This document shows, in pieces, positions 1 to 9,225 of a stretch of 64,000 nucleotides of DNA (position 1 is its first letter; every line of letters starts with the position of its first letter). Source of the stretch: Gammaproteobacteria bacterium (GTDB lineage Bacteria; Pseudomonadota; Gammaproteobacteria; UBA1113); contig JAGVJK010000006.1 of NCBI GenBank assembly GCA_020051155.1, forward strand, positions 37,369-101,368, read 5' to 3'. The translations under genes and the position numbers were made by a program. The notes beneath the pieces were generated by a model. It did not search any database and was not told where the DNA came from. It saw only the letters and a program-made list of their open reading frames with translations.

Positions 1-163
<163 letters not shown>

Positions 164-168
164 TTATT

Positions 169-1749
169 TTAATGTAAAAAATGTCGAACACCGGTAAATA
201 GCATCGCAATGTTTGCTTCATCGGCCGCTTGTATGACTTCTTCATCTCGTATCGAGCCACCGGGTTGAATAATGGCAGTGATGCCAGCGGCTGCAGCGGT
301 ATCAATACCATCGCGGAATGGGAAAAAGGCATCGGAGGCCATCACACAACCTGCCACAATGAGTTTTTCATCTTGGGCTTTGAGTGCAGCGATTTTTGCA
401 CTATAGACGCGGCTCATTTGACCTGCACCAATGCCGATGGTTTGTAATTGTTTACCATAAACAATGGCATTGGATTTGACGAATTGCGCAACCTTCCATA
501 CAAAGAGGCAATCTTCATATTCTTGCGGTGTGGGGGCACGACGTGTGACAACTTTTAATTGCTGGGGATCTAAACCGGCAATGTCATTTTCTTGCACGAG
601 TAAGCCACCTTTTACACGGCGATAATCAAGGCTGGTTGTTGGCAACGTATCTTGCCAAACGCCGCACTGCAGAAGGCGAATAGCAGGTTTCTTTGAAAAG
701 ACGGCTAGTGCTGCATCGGTTATCACCGGAGCGATCACGACTTCAACAAACTGACGTTGAATAATTTTATCGGCAAGGGGCGCATCGAGGGTTTGGTTCA
801 GGGCAATGATACCGCCAAAAGCCGAAGTAGGATCGGTTTGAAAAGCTTTGTCATAGGCTTCTTCAAGAGTAGCGCCGATGGCAACACCACAGGGATTGGC
901 ATGTTTTACGATGACGCAGGCGGGTTGAAGTCCCAGTGCTTTTACGCATTCCAGCGCCGCATTGCTATCTGCAATATTATTAAAAGATAAGGGTTTACCT
1001 TGTCGTTGGTCAGCGGTGCTGATGCAAGGTTCTTGTATGCCTGTTTCGATATAATAGGCCGCTCGTTGATGAGGGTTTTCACCATAACGTAAATCTTGTT
1101 GTTTCACAAAATCCAACGATAGATGCTGAGGGAATAAGTTATCTTGCGCAGGAGGCGTATTTTGCTGATTTAAATAGTGACTGATGGTTGTATCATACTG
1201 TGCAGTGTGAGCAAAAGCTTTTTTTGCCATCGCAAAACAATAGTCTCGTTGTAATTGACCGTCATGGGTTCGCAAAGTGTCAGCTAATTCCGTGTAATCT
1301 GCTGGGTCCACAATGACGCAAACATCGTGATGATTTTTGGCGGCAGCACGAATCATAGTTGGCCCACCAATATCGATATTTTCAATAGCGTCTTTAAAGG
1401 TACAGCCTGGTTGAGCAATGGTGTTAGCAAAGGGGTAAAGATTAACGACGACCAAATCAATAGTGGGAATTTGATGCGTTGCTAAGGTCGCAGCATCTTG
1501 AGCGCGACGCGCTAAAATACCAGCATGTACTTTGGGATGTAAGGTTTTAACGCGGCCATCCATCATTTCAGGAAAGCCCGTATAGTCGGCGATTTCAATA
1601 TGGGGAATACCATGAGTTCGTAATAAGTTAGCCGTACCACCCGTGGAAATGATTTCAATATTTAAGTCATGGAGTGTTTGCGCTAATTCAAGGAGGTTCG
1701 TTTTATCGGAAACGCTGATTAGCGCCCGTTTTATGGGGATCATTGGCAT
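169..1749 (-). CDS. purH: Bifunctional AICAR transformylase / IMP cyclohydrolase
   Basis: This enzyme carries out the last two steps of IMP synthesis: formyl transfer from 10-formyl-THF to AICAR, then ring closure. The 526-aa length is normal for PurH. The N-terminal cyclohydrolase domain (about 1-150) has the ISTGGTA motif and [14 protein letters not shown]. The C-terminal transformylase domain contains [12 protein letters not shown] near residue 270, with the catalytic Lys-His. The ATG at 1749 follows an AAGGAT ribosome site. It lies upstream of purD in a purHD operon and about 150 bases downstream of fis. No frame damage is seen. Confidence 0.97.
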   Translation of the reverse strand: MPMIPIKRALISVSDKTNLLELAQTLHDLNIEIISTGGTANLLRTHGIPHIEIADYTGFPEMMDGRVKTLHPKVHAGILARRAQDAATLATHQIPTIDLVVVNLYPFANTIAQPGCTFKDAIENIDIGGPTMIRAAAKNHHDVCVIVDPADYTELADTLRTHDGQLQRDYCFAMAKKAFAHTAQYDTTISHYLNQQNTPPAQDNLFPQHLSLDFVKQQDLRYGENPHQRAAYYIETGIQEPCISTADQRQGKPLSFNNIADSNAALECVKALGLQPACVIVKHANPCGVAIGATLEEAYDKAFQTDPTSAFGGIIALNQTLDAPLADKIIQRQFVEVVIAPVITDAALAVFSKKPAIRLLQCGVWQDTLPTTSLDYRRVKGGLLVQENDIAGLDPQQLKVVTRRAPTPQEYEDCLFVWKVAQFVKSNAIVYGKQLQTIGIGAGQMSRVYSAKIAALKAQDEKLIVAGCVMASDAFFPFRDGIDTAAAAGITAIIQPGGSIRDEEVIQAADEANIAMLFTGVRHFLH

Positions 1750-1795
1750 TATGAAAATCCTTAATAGTTAGCGAAAAGCGAGTTACAGAAACACA

Positions 1796-1828
1796 AAAGT
1801 CTGGTTGCATGATGCAGGGCCAGACTTT
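1796..1828 (-). terminator. Hairpin between fis and purH
   Basis: A perfect 9-bp inverted repeat, AAAGTCTGG (1796-1804) and CCAGACTTT (1820-1828), lies between fis and purH. Read on the minus strand it is followed by TTTTGTG, a short U-tract, so it may attenuate transcription from fis into purH. A second AT-rich inverted repeat (GAAGCAAATAA, 1844-1854, with TTATTTGCTTC, 1873-1883) lies just upstream. Terminator strength is not clear from sequence. Confidence 0.4.
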
Positions 1829-1899
1829 CTAGACTTGAGACCCGAAGCAAATAATGAAAAGAAAGCTCAATCTTATTTGCTTCGAGCAGCGTAATGAGC

Positions 1900-2190
1900 T
1901 TATAGCAAGTCGTAAGTTTTGAGCATTTTGCGTAGTGTACCGCGGCTCAAGCCCAGTATCTTCGCAGCACGTGATTGATTGCCACCAGTGTACTCCATAA
2001 TTTTTTGGAGTAAGGGTAATTCAATTTGCTCTAAGACCATTTCATATAAATCAGTTGGTTTCTCACCCGCTAATTGTGCAAAATAGTTATCAAGCGCGTG
2101 TCTTACTGCATCACGTAGTGGTTGCTCAGACTGTCCGTGGACAACATGGCCGACTACGGGTTTTTCAATAATTTCTGCAATATTATTCAT
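1900..2190 (-). CDS. fis: DNA-binding nucleoid protein Fis
   Basis: Fis bends DNA and controls rRNA promoters and growth-phase genes. The 96-aa protein ends in the typical Fis helix-turn-helix (residues about 71-93, with NQSRAAKILGLSRGTLRKML). The central helix has LYEMVLEQIELPLL, matching the dimer core. It sits between an EAL gene and purH. In many gammaproteobacteria fis follows dusB in one operon; dusB is missing here and fis has its own long leader with a near-consensus promoter about 310 bases upstream. Confidence 0.96.
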   Translation of the reverse strand: MNNIAEIIEKPVVGHVVHGQSEQPLRDAVRHALDNYFAQLAGEKPTDLYEMVLEQIELPLLQKIMEYTGGNQSRAAKILGLSRGTLRKMLKTYDLL

Positions 2191-2499
2191 GCTTTTCCGC
2201 CCTCTCGTTGCTTATTTAGATGCATCACTGCGGCCTTGACCACGGCAATGCGCCAGATTAAAACACATTCATCAAATAACTAACGGATGAACAAACACCC
2301 GCTAGCAACCTGGATACATGCTCGTTCACACAGTGGGAACGCTAACGTAGTGTTAGAGTGGGTTGTAAACTCCCTGTCACTTCGCATGATATCCCTACTT
2401 GTTGCCGTATACGGCTGGAGCTTATAGCCGATCAATCAAATGATCCGATATAAGCCCTGTTAAGGAACGTTTTTAGGGTCCCGTTCCAAAGCAGGTGCC
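2191..2499 (-). promoter_or_regulatory. Long untranslated leader of fis
   Basis: About 300 bases separate the predicted fis promoter from the fis start codon and hold no credible ORF. The transcribed strand has several short palindromes: a GGAACG...CGTTCC hairpin at 2464-2487, CCGTATACGG near 2410, and a CTAAC/GTTAG hairpin near 2345. It could be a regulatory leader or hide a small RNA. I do not recognise a known riboswitch or structured RNA family in it. Confidence 0.4.
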
Positions 2500-2527
2500 A
2501 TTATAACATCGGTCACGATGTATACAA
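2500..2527 (-). promoter_or_regulatory. Sigma-70 promoter for the fis transcript
   Basis: On the minus strand TTGTAT (2527-2522) and a perfect TATAAT (2505-2500) are separated by 16 bases, a near-consensus sigma-70 promoter. It points toward fis. The predicted start is about 2493, giving a leader of about 300 nt. Confidence 0.6.
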
Positions 2528-2562
2528 GTCCTCTGTGTAAAAAAGTTTGTTTTTTTTGTAGC

Positions 2563-2670
2563 TATACCGCTCGCCAATGAAGATGCGACTTTTGGCATCA
2601 GTGCAGGCGGTATATTAGGTGCTGCATTCGAAGAGTCTTTTAGCTTTGCAATTAGAGGGGAGATCTCTTA
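2563..2670 (+). repeat. Dispersed repeat, copy A
   Basis: Copy A has TATACCGC (2563-2570) and GCGGTATA (2607-2614) flanking a segment shared with copy C (CGCCAATGAAGATG). A tail like that of the other copies follows: TTAGGTGCTGC, then GCAATTAGAGGGGAGATC, comparable to GCAATTAGATGGGAGCTC in copy D. The block TCCTTTTA before TTAGATGCTGC, present in the other copies, is missing here. It lies just upstream of the EAL gene. Confidence 0.65.
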
Positions 2671-2731
2671 TGCTTACGCCTTATATGGGCCTTGTTCCCA
2701 TCTCAAAGATGTTATATAGGGAGAGATCTGA

Positions 2732-4387
2732 GTGACTCGAAGGACAAGAGTAGCTAGTGCCATTATTCTGGCATGTATTTTAGGCTTAGGCTCTATTGCG
2801 GGAGTCGTCTGGCTTAGCTATAAAGCAACTTATTCAGAAGCGAAGGAAAACCTAGTCAGTATCATCTCTGGTATTACTCGTTCAGCGCTATTTCCCATGG
2901 AGCATGTGAAGCAAAGTTTTCGGCAAGCAGAAAAAGTGACGCCGCAATGCACGCCTGAAGATATAAACATTCTGCGAAATTTTGTATTTGATTTACCGTA
3001 TTTAACGGCAGCGAATCTTATTGCTCCCGATGGCCAGGTAGTTTGTTCCAGTTGGGGAGGGACTATGGCATCCTTTCTGCGTTTCGAGATTGCGCATGGT
3101 GAGCCTGGGCAGTTTTATTTGAATGGACCGACGAAGGTATCATGGAGTTCAAGCCCCGCATTATTCCTAGTGCAGAATCGACAGGATGGTTATGCACTCC
3201 AAGCAGTGATTAATCCTAAAATTTTTAGTTCGGAACTCATTGGGAATGTGGGGCAGGGCGGTTTTGTTGCATTGATTCGTTATCAAGATGGGCATGTTTA
3301 TGCGACTAAAGGTGACTTTTCAAAATTAGTTAAACGAGAGTTTCTGGATGACAAAAATGCAAACGTTATTCGTTTCAGAGCAACCTTCGAAGATAATATC
3401 AATCGTGAAGGCGTCATTATGCCAGTGCCAGAGTTACCAGGAGTGGCGATCATGGTGGCTGTGTCTGAAGAGTGGCTGCTAAAAAACTGGCGATACAATA
3501 TATTATTATTGGGAGGGTTGGGTGTCATCATCTCCGGGTTGCTTATTTTCATTATTATCTTAACCACTCGCAGAAGCTTATCGTTAGAGTCAGAATTGCG
3601 ACGTGCGGTGAAACAAGAAGAGTTTTTACTTTATTATCAGCCTGTGGTGGATTTGACTCGCGACAATAAACTAGTCGGTGTTGAGGTTTTGCTGCGCTGG
3701 GGACATCCAAGCTATGGTTTCCTGGAGCCAAGTAAATTTATTAGCTTGGCTGAAGAATCTGATTTGATTGAGCCATTAACGGAATGGATTATCTGTCGAG
3801 CTATTCAAGAGTGGCGCCGCACATTGCAGTTTGATCCAGAGTTTCATTTGGCAATTAATATTGCGCCACGCCACATGGATAGTCCCCATTTCATGGCAAT
3901 GATAGAGCGGGTTTTAAGAAGTACTCATATTCAGCCTCAGCAGTTGATTCTTGAGGTTGTGGAGCGCGGGTTATTAATTTCTGATAATGGTCAGGTTGAA
4001 AAAAACTTAAAGCTGCTAAAACAACATGGGATCCGCGTAGCCTTAGATGACTTTGGCACGGGCTATTCTAGCCTGAGTTATATTCATCGTTTTGAAATTC
4101 AATTTTTAAAAATTGATCAGGCATTCACAAGTCAAGTCACTGAAAAAACAGCGGTGACAGATTTGGTGAAAACCATTATCAGTATGGCGAAACAATTGAA
4201 TCTGAGCGTTGTCGCAGAGGGTGTCGAAACGGAAGAGCAAATCACCTTTTTCAAAGAGCAAGGTGTTGCTTGGGCACAAGGATACTTCTTTGGAAAACCT
4301 GCGCCCATTGATGTATGGCGGGCAGCGGGACAAGAGCCAAAGCAGGGTGGTTATGCTGTGGATCTTTACAATCCGAGTATTTATTAG
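2732..4387 (+). CDS. Membrane-anchored CSS-motif EAL-domain c-di-GMP phosphodiesterase
   Basis: It probably hydrolyses cyclic di-GMP at the inner membrane. The 551-aa protein has transmembrane segments at about 10-30 and 256-278. Between them is a periplasmic CSS-motif sensor with Cys73 and Cys105-Ser-Ser, the pair known to be redox-controlled in PdeB/PdeC-type proteins. The C-terminal EAL domain (about 290-535) has EVLLRW in place of EALLRW, then NIAPRHM, EVVERG, DDFGTGYSSL, FLKID and VVAEGVET, so the catalytic acids are present. The start is GTG with an AGGGAGAG ribosome site. It is convergent with prmA with no gap and occupies the usual dusB position. Confidence 0.9.
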   Translation: MTRRTRVASAIILACILGLGSIAGVVWLSYKATYSEAKENLVSIISGITRSALFPMEHVKQSFRQAEKVTPQCTPEDINILRNFVFDLPYLTAANLIAPDGQVVCSSWGGTMASFLRFEIAHGEPGQFYLNGPTKVSWSSSPALFLVQNRQDGYALQAVINPKIFSSELIGNVGQGGFVALIRYQDGHVYATKGDFSKLVKREFLDDKNANVIRFRATFEDNINREGVIMPVPELPGVAIMVAVSEEWLLKNWRYNILLLGGLGVIISGLLIFIIILTTRRSLSLESELRRAVKQEEFLLYYQPVVDLTRDNKLVGVEVLLRWGHPSYGFLEPSKFISLAEESDLIEPLTEWIICRAIQEWRRTLQFDPEFHLAINIAPRHMDSPHFMAMIERVLRSTHIQPQQLILEVVERGLLISDNGQVEKNLKLLKQHGIRVALDDFGTGYSSLSYIHRFEIQFLKIDQAFTSQVTEKTAVTDLVKTIISMAKQLNLSVVAEGVETEEQITFFKEQGVAWAQGYFFGKPAPIDVWRAAGQEPKQGGYAVDLYNPSIY

Positions 4388-5266
4388 TTAAAGCAAACGA
4401 GAGCCGCTGAGTAAGCACCAGTCTTCTGCATAAACGGGCTCAGCCATGTTAAACCAAGGTCTGTAACAATCTATAATGGTCGGAGCTTGTTCGCGCAGAA
4501 TGCCGGAGAGGATAAGCTTGCCTCCGGGAATAACGCGTTCCGCAAAGTGAGAGGCCAATTGTCGTAATGGTTCCGCTAAAATATTTGCGACTAATAATTC
4601 ACAATGAATATGTTCCGGCAAATCCGATGGATAGAGGATTTCTAATGTATCACAGACATCATTTTGTGTCGCATTAGCCAGCGTGGCTTCTAAGGCTTGA
4701 GGATGAATATCGACGGCCCAGATTTTGCGAGCGCCTAGCTTTGCTGCGGCAATGCCTAAAATACCAGAGCCACAACCGTAATCGATCACTGTTTTGTTTA
4801 GAACATCATGTGTCGCAAGCCATTCGAGGCAAAGCGCTGTGGTGGGGTGAGTTCCTGTGCCAAAGGCTAAGCCGGGATCTAATAATAAATTGACAGCTGT
4901 TGGGTCTGGAACATCGCACCAAGAAGGACAAATCCATAACCGTTCGCCAAAACGAATAGGTTTGAACTCATCCATCCACACTCGCTCCCAATCTTTTTCT
5001 GGCACAGTTTCTATTTTATATTCCGGGAAACTGTTTAAACCGAGGGTGCTTTGTAAAGATGATAGCAATTCCGGTACATTTTGTTCTTCCATGAATAGCG
5101 CAATGACATAGGTTTGTTGCCACAAGGGCATGCGATTGATTTCAGGCTCAAAAATCGGATTGTCACCGGCATCAAGATACGTGACCGAAACGGCACCTTG
5201 TTCAAGCAATTCATCGCCAAAGATTTCCGCCATTGTGTCTGATGTGAGAAGCGTTATCTGTTGCAT
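4388..5266 (-). CDS. prmA: Ribosomal protein L11 methyltransferase
   Basis: PrmA trimethylates lysines and the N-terminus of ribosomal protein L11 using SAM. The 292-aa length matches the family. The N-terminal substrate domain is followed by the SAM motif VIDYGCGSGILGIAA (about residue 160) and a later LLVANILAEPL motif, the post-I/IV region typical of PrmA. Its ATG overlaps the accC stop by one base, so it is translated in the aroQ-accBC-prmA operon. Its stop abuts the convergent EAL gene, and no terminator-like stem is seen between them. Confidence 0.96.
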   Translation of the reverse strand: MQQITLLTSDTMAEIFGDELLEQGAVSVTYLDAGDNPIFEPEINRMPLWQQTYVIALFMEEQNVPELLSSLQSTLGLNSFPEYKIETVPEKDWERVWMDEFKPIRFGERLWICPSWCDVPDPTAVNLLLDPGLAFGTGTHPTTALCLEWLATHDVLNKTVIDYGCGSGILGIAAAKLGARKIWAVDIHPQALEATLANATQNDVCDTLEILYPSDLPEHIHCELLVANILAEPLRQLASHFAERVIPGGKLILSGILREQAPTIIDCYRPWFNMAEPVYAEDWCLLSGSRLL

Positions 5267-6615
5267 CAGTTTTTCGACAGCAATTCTTTTTCAAGATAAT
5301 GAATGTTGGTGCCACCTTTTGTAAAATTAGCATCACTCATGATCTCTTTGTGTAATGGAACATTGGTTTTGATGCCTTCGACAACAATTTCATCCAATGC
5401 GTTTTTCATGCGTCTTAATGCAATGTCTCGTGAATCACCAAAGGCAATGAGTTTTCCGATCATAGAGTCATAAAATGGGGGTACTTTATATCCGCCATAA
5501 ATATGAGTGTCGATGCGAATGCCGGGGCCACCGGGTGCATGAAACACTTGAATGGTACCGGGCGATGGAATAAAAGATTTGGGATCTTCCGCATTAATTC
5601 GACATTCAATGGCATGGCCTCGAAGTTGGATGTCTCCTTGTTTATAAGATAAGGGAAGGCCCGCTGCAATTCGAATTTGTTCTTTGATTAAGTCTACGCC
5701 GGTGATGAGCTCTGTGACGGGGTGTTCTACTTGAATTCGAGTATTCATTTCGATGAAATAGAAGTTACCATCTTGATAAAGAAACTCAAAGGTTCCTGCA
5801 CCACGATAATTAATTTTTTCACAGGCCTTTACGCAACATTCACCAATTTTTCGACGCTCTTCGGGTGTGATGCCAGGCGCAGGTGCCTCTTCCACAACTT
5901 TTTGATGGCGGCGCTGCATAGAACAATCGCGTTCACCTAAGTAAATGGCATTGCCTTTACCATCACCTAACACTTGTACTTCAATGTGGCGTGGGTTATC
6001 GAGAAATTTTTCCATGTAAATGGTGCCGTTGCCAAAATTGGCTTTTGCTTCAGAACGAGCAAGACCGATATTATTTAATAAAGTTGCTTCACCATGAACG
6101 ACACGCATGCCTTTACCACCACCGCCGCCTGCGGCTTTGATGATAATGGGATAGGTAATGCGTTTAGCGATGGCTAAGTTTTCTTGATCGTTATCCGATA
6201 AGGGGCCATCAGAACCAGGAACGCAGGGCACACCTGAATCTTGCATGGCTTTAATTGCAGAAACTTTATCGCCCATGAGACGAATCGTTTCGGGCGTGGG
6301 GCCAATAAAGACAAAGCCACTGCTTTCCACTCGCTCAGCAAATTCGGCATTTTCTGCAAGGAAACCATAACCGGGATGGATCGCCATTGCATCGGTAATT
6401 TCAGCAGCGCTGATGATCGCAGGTACATTTAAATAACTTTCTGTCGCAGGTGCTGGGCCAATACAAACCGATTCATCTGCCAGTAGGACATGCAGCAAAT
6501 CAGCATCCGCTTGAGAATGGATCGCAACAGTTTTGATACCCAATTCTTTGCAGGCCCGTAGAATGCGCAAAGCAATCTCGCCGCGGTTGGCAATTACAAT
6601 TTTTTCAAACATCAT
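5266..6615 (-). CDS. accC: Acetyl-CoA carboxylase, biotin carboxylase subunit
   Basis: AccC carboxylates the biotin on AccB with ATP and bicarbonate, the first step of fatty-acid synthesis. From the ATG at 6615 it is 449 aa, the family length. A TTG five codons earlier is open but unlikely, since the protein then begins [17 protein letters not shown] as in E. coli. Visible motifs are the glycine-rich ATP loop [11 protein letters not shown], the biotin carboxylase signature with ERDCSMQRR, and [16 protein letters not shown] at the active site. It follows accB closely. Confidence 0.98.
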   Translation of the reverse strand: MMFEKIVIANRGEIALRILRACKELGIKTVAIHSQADADLLHVLLADESVCIGPAPATESYLNVPAIISAAEITDAMAIHPGYGFLAENAEFAERVESSGFVFIGPTPETIRLMGDKVSAIKAMQDSGVPCVPGSDGPLSDNDQENLAIAKRITYPIIIKAAGGGGGKGMRVVHGEATLLNNIGLARSEAKANFGNGTIYMEKFLDNPRHIEVQVLGDGKGNAIYLGERDCSMQRRHQKVVEEAPAPGITPEERRKIGECCVKACEKINYRGAGTFEFLYQDGNFYFIEMNTRIQVEHPVTELITGVDLIKEQIRIAAGLPLSYKQGDIQLRGHAIECRINAEDPKSFIPSPGTIQVFHAPGGPGIRIDTHIYGGYKVPPFYDSMIGKLIAFGDSRDIALRRMKNALDEIVVEGIKTNVPLHKEIMSDANFTKGGTNIHYLEKELLSKN

Positions 6616-6633
6616 AGTGGGGTTATCCAAAGG

Positions 6634-7104
6634 TTATTCGATAATAAACAGGGGTTGTCCATATTCTACGGGCTGCCCATTCTCTACCAATTTAGCGGTG
6701 ATGGTGCCTGATTTATCCGCCTCAATATGATTAAACATTTTCATGGCTTCAACGATGCAAAGAATATCTCCGGCTTGAACTTTCTGACCAACACTCACAT
6801 AGGGAGCTGCATCGGGTTGCGGTGCCGTATATACGGTTCCTACCATGGGAGACGTGAGTACGTGACCTTTTAAGCCTTCTTCAACGGCATTGACAGAAGT
6901 GCTGGCAGCAGCTGTATTATTTGCCGCAGGCGCATGTGCTTCAGCAGGCATTTGATAATACATGGGAGGAGCATAATTCATGGATTGTTGGGATGTGCCA
7001 CGACTAATTCGTACGGAACCATCACCTTCTTTAATTTCTATTTCACAAATGTCGGAGGATTCTTTGAGTAATTCAATAAGTTTACGGATGCTTCTAATAT
7101 CCAT
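6634..7104 (-). CDS. accB: Acetyl-CoA carboxylase biotin carboxyl carrier protein
   Basis: AccB carries biotin between carboxylase and transcarboxylase. From the ATG at 7104 ([13 protein letters not shown], as in E. coli) it is 156 aa. An N-terminal dimerisation helix is followed by an Ala/Pro-rich linker (about 48-80). The biotinyl domain then carries [14 protein letters not shown], whose lysine is biotinylated. It lies 16 bases after aroQ in the same direction and is followed by accC. Confidence 0.97.
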   Translation of the reverse strand: MDIRSIRKLIELLKESSDICEIEIKEGDGSVRISRGTSQQSMNYAPPMYYQMPAEAHAPAANNTAAASTSVNAVEEGLKGHVLTSPMVGTVYTAPQPDAAPYVSVGQKVQAGDILCIVEAMKMFNHIEADKSGTITAKLVENGQPVEYGQPLFIIE

Positions 7105-7120
7105 GGTAATCAATTAACTC

Positions 7121-7567
7121 CTATATGGGTTGATTTAAAAAATGGTCTGCAGCAAGCAGTGCTAGCTGATAACCATAAGCACCACAACCGCCGATAACGC
7201 CCTTTGCAATATCAGAGAGGTACGAGTGGTGACGAAAAGATTCACGTTGATAGATATTGGATAAGTGGACTTCTATAAAAGGCACACTAACCGCTAATAA
7301 GGCATCGCGTAGTGCAATGCTAGTATGAGTGAAGGCTGCTGGATTAATCAGGATAAAATCAGTTCCATCTTGTTGACAGGCTTGGATTCGCGTGATTATT
7401 TCAGCTTCGGAATTGCTTTGAAGAAAAGCAATTTGATGGTTTAACCCCGTAGCTGTTATTTGAAGCTCATGATTAATTTGCGCTAGTGTTTGTGTGCCAT
7501 AGGTGCTAGGCTCACGAGTTCCCAGCAAGTTTAAGTTGGGGCCATGTATTACCAGTATTTGTGCCAT
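7121..7567 (-). CDS. aroQ: Type II 3-dehydroquinate dehydratase
   Basis: It converts 3-dehydroquinate to 3-dehydroshikimate in the shikimate pathway. The 148-aa length fits type II enzymes. Seen are [17 protein letters not shown] at the N-terminus, the catalytic loop around Arg-Glu-Pro and Tyr, [17 protein letters not shown], and [20 protein letters not shown]. It is the first gene of the aroQ-accB-accC-prmA operon. Confidence 0.97.
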   Translation of the reverse strand: MAQILVIHGPNLNLLGTREPSTYGTQTLAQINHELQITATGLNHQIAFLQSNSEAEIITRIQACQQDGTDFILINPAAFTHTSIALRDALLAVSVPFIEVHLSNIYQRESFRHHSYLSDIAKGVIGGCGAYGYQLALLAADHFLNQPI

Positions 7568-7727
7568 TGCTTCTATCTATAATTTAGTAATGTGTCTAAA
7601 TACTAATCAAGCCTCTCTCGAGGCCTGATACATTGTAGCGGCAAGGTTGTTTACAGCAAATACCACCAAGTTACCGCTAGTTCGCAACAGATTGTACCCT
7701 ATACTAGGGATAAAGCAAGTATTGAGC

Positions 7728-7897
7728 GACACCGCTTGCAATGAACACGCGACTTTTGACATCGGTGCGGGCGGTGTCTCCTTTTATTAGATGCTGCGCC
7801 CGGGGAGCCCGGGCTTGCACACAAGAGGGAGTTCTACTCCCTCTTGTGAATCCCCCATCCCGGTGGAGCACTTCAAGCTGCTTCGCAGCTTGAAGTG
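7728..7897 (+). repeat. Dispersed repeat, copy B, with a chain of hairpins
   Basis: This fills most of the 348-base gap between aroQ and the next gene. GACACCGC (7728-7735) pairs with GCGGTGTC (7771-7778). Next come CTTTTATTAGATGCTGCGCC, a CCCGG...CCGGG stem, and a perfect 12-bp hairpin, CACAAGAGGGAG with CTCCCTCTTGTG (7820-7848). A perfect 13-bp hairpin with a 3-base loop follows at 7869-7897 (CACTTCAAGCTGC arms). No U-tract follows the last stem, so it reads as a repeat rather than a terminator. Confidence 0.7.
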
Positions 7898-7915
7898 GAG
7901 TTGGCATAGACTTGC

Positions 7916-8395
7916 TTATCGCATAGTGCCATAGGCAAGTTGATAACTGACACTTGTAGGAAAGACGTAGTCATTACTGCCATAACGGTAATAACCGTAA
8001 GGGCGGTAATATCGATAAGGTCTGTAATATCGATAAGGCCCGTAGTATCGATAAGGTCTGTAGTATCGGACTGGTCTGTAATAGTATCGATAGTAAGGTC
8101 TATAGTAGTAGGGTCGGTAATAAGGTCGGTAGTAATAGTAAGCCAATTGAGTGGGCTGAGACGCAACGCCATAGGGATTAAAGGATCCGCTATATGCATA
8201 GGGTTGATAGCCCAAACTTGGTTTGCCATATGCCGGCGAAGTTTCCGCTTGGCCGTCATAAAAACCACTTCGATCAAAGGCGGCATTCATGATTCGAGTG
8301 CTAAGGTCTGGCTCCGCCATGGCCACCCCTGCCATTAACAGTAATGGAGCAGCAGCGCCAATGCCTAGCCATCGATAATAAGATTTAGTTAACAT
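7916..8395 (-). CDS. Secreted Tyr/Arg/Pro-rich low-complexity protein
   Basis: This 159-aa protein has a clear signal peptide (about 1-27: basic start, hydrophobic core, then GVAMA before EP). After a linker, residues about 84-140 are a run of YYRPY/RYYRPY units almost free of other residues. I recognise no family. Such Tyr-rich tracts occur in surface, adhesive or cross-linked proteins, but no function is assigned here. It is flanked by hairpin repeats on its 3' side and by a candidate regulatory RNA upstream. The start ATG has a GAGGAAGAT-type ribosome site. An overlapping 137-aa frame lacks these features. Confidence 0.75.
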   Translation of the reverse strand: MLTKSYYRWLGIGAAAPLLLMAGVAMAEPDLSTRIMNAAFDRSGFYDGQAETSPAYGKPSLGYQPYAYSGSFNPYGVASQPTQLAYYYYRPYYRPYYYRPYYRYYYRPVRYYRPYRYYGPYRYYRPYRYYRPYGYYRYGSNDYVFPTSVSYQLAYGTMR

Positions 8396-8604
8396 GATTT
8401 TATCTTCCTCTTTAGCTCAACATCTGTACTAATAATAGTCAAACATCAGGAAGATCTCGCTTATAGCATCAAAATAACTCATTAGCGCATGATTATGTGT
8501 TTGATTTATAGTCTATCATGCAATGGAACCTCTCTAGCGTCTCTGGTAGGCAGGTTGGGAGAGGTTTAACTGAATAATATTTATAAAGCATGGGGGAGGG
8601 AAGG

Positions 8605-8865
8605 AGGTTGTGGCAGCCCGTCCGTGGGCCAGGGGTTTCCATGTAGAATGTAGATTGTGAAGTTTATCGGGAAGGTTTTGTAGTGATGTCCTATTTACTA
8701 CAAATACCTACTGATCATCCTTGGTGCCATATGGCTAAAGGTTCCATCCTTTAGCCCATCCGTCCTGGATCACATGGCAATTCGTCCCTCGGCTGCTGAT
8801 ACCTATCCATCGATATCATTTGGTTGATGGCCCTCTAATCCTATAGGGGCACACTCCGTATCAAA
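8605..8865 (-). ncRNA. Candidate CsrB/RsmZ-like CsrA-binding RNA
   Basis: Read on the minus strand, this stretch holds twelve GGA triplets in about 240 nt, and several sit in the loops of clean hairpins. Examples are GGCTAAAGG-ATGGAA-CCTTTAGCC (8756-8733), an 8-bp stem around AAATAGGACATC (8704-8677), GCCC-ACGGAC-GGGC (8629-8616), a TGATA/TATCA stem around GATGGATAG (8818-8797), and a GCCCCT stem around ATAGGATT (8850-8830). ANGGA-type loops are the hallmark of RNAs that titrate CsrA/RsmA. Ends are approximate: no clear promoter or U-tract terminator was found, and no ORF is present. Confidence 0.7.
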
Positions 8866-8874
8866 GGCATGGCA

Positions 8875-9030
8875 CTAAACGAAACATTCCCTCTCTTTTA
8901 ATGCCCGGACCCATTGTTCATACAATTCTTTTGCTTGCGTAAACTTATCAAGAACTAGTAAATTTTGTATCTCTTGTTGAATGCGTTCAGGAAGTAACCC
9001 AAAATTGCTTTGTTTGTCATCTTTGCTCAT
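8875..9030 (-). CDS. Small hypothetical protein, 51 aa
   Basis: The start chosen is the ATG at 9030, preceded by AGAGGT at good spacing; the longer frame upstream has no such site. The product begins MSKDDKQSNFGLLPERIQQ and is predicted mostly helical and acidic/basic mixed, with no signal or membrane segment. I do not recognise it. It is co-oriented with and directly upstream of the CsrB-like RNA candidate, so the two may share a transcript. Confidence 0.55.
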   Translation of the reverse strand: MSKDDKQSNFGLLPERIQQEIQNLLVLDKFTQAKELYEQWVRALKERECFV

Positions 9031-9225
9031 AATAAAACCTCTATTTTTTTCGACGGCCTTATCTTCAACGAGTTCAATTATTAGGCAAACAAAAATGAAA
9101 ATCAATGATTATATTCTAAATTTAACCCTTTATTTTCTGGGGCTTTTTTTAAGCAGAGGGTATAAGGAAATAAAAACATGGATCGCTCACACTTCACCAT
9201 GCTTTAAAAAATGAAATAAAAGAGG

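Noticed and set aside
2507..2719. Open frame through repeat copy A that looks like an outer-membrane protein tail
   Set aside because: No start codon, and the sequence is shared with noncoding repeat copies that have indels breaking this frame.
7873..8286. 137-aa minus-strand frame overlapping the YYRPY protein
   Set aside because: It is an Ile/Thr/Asp-rich shadow of the repeat, with no signal peptide or ribosome site.
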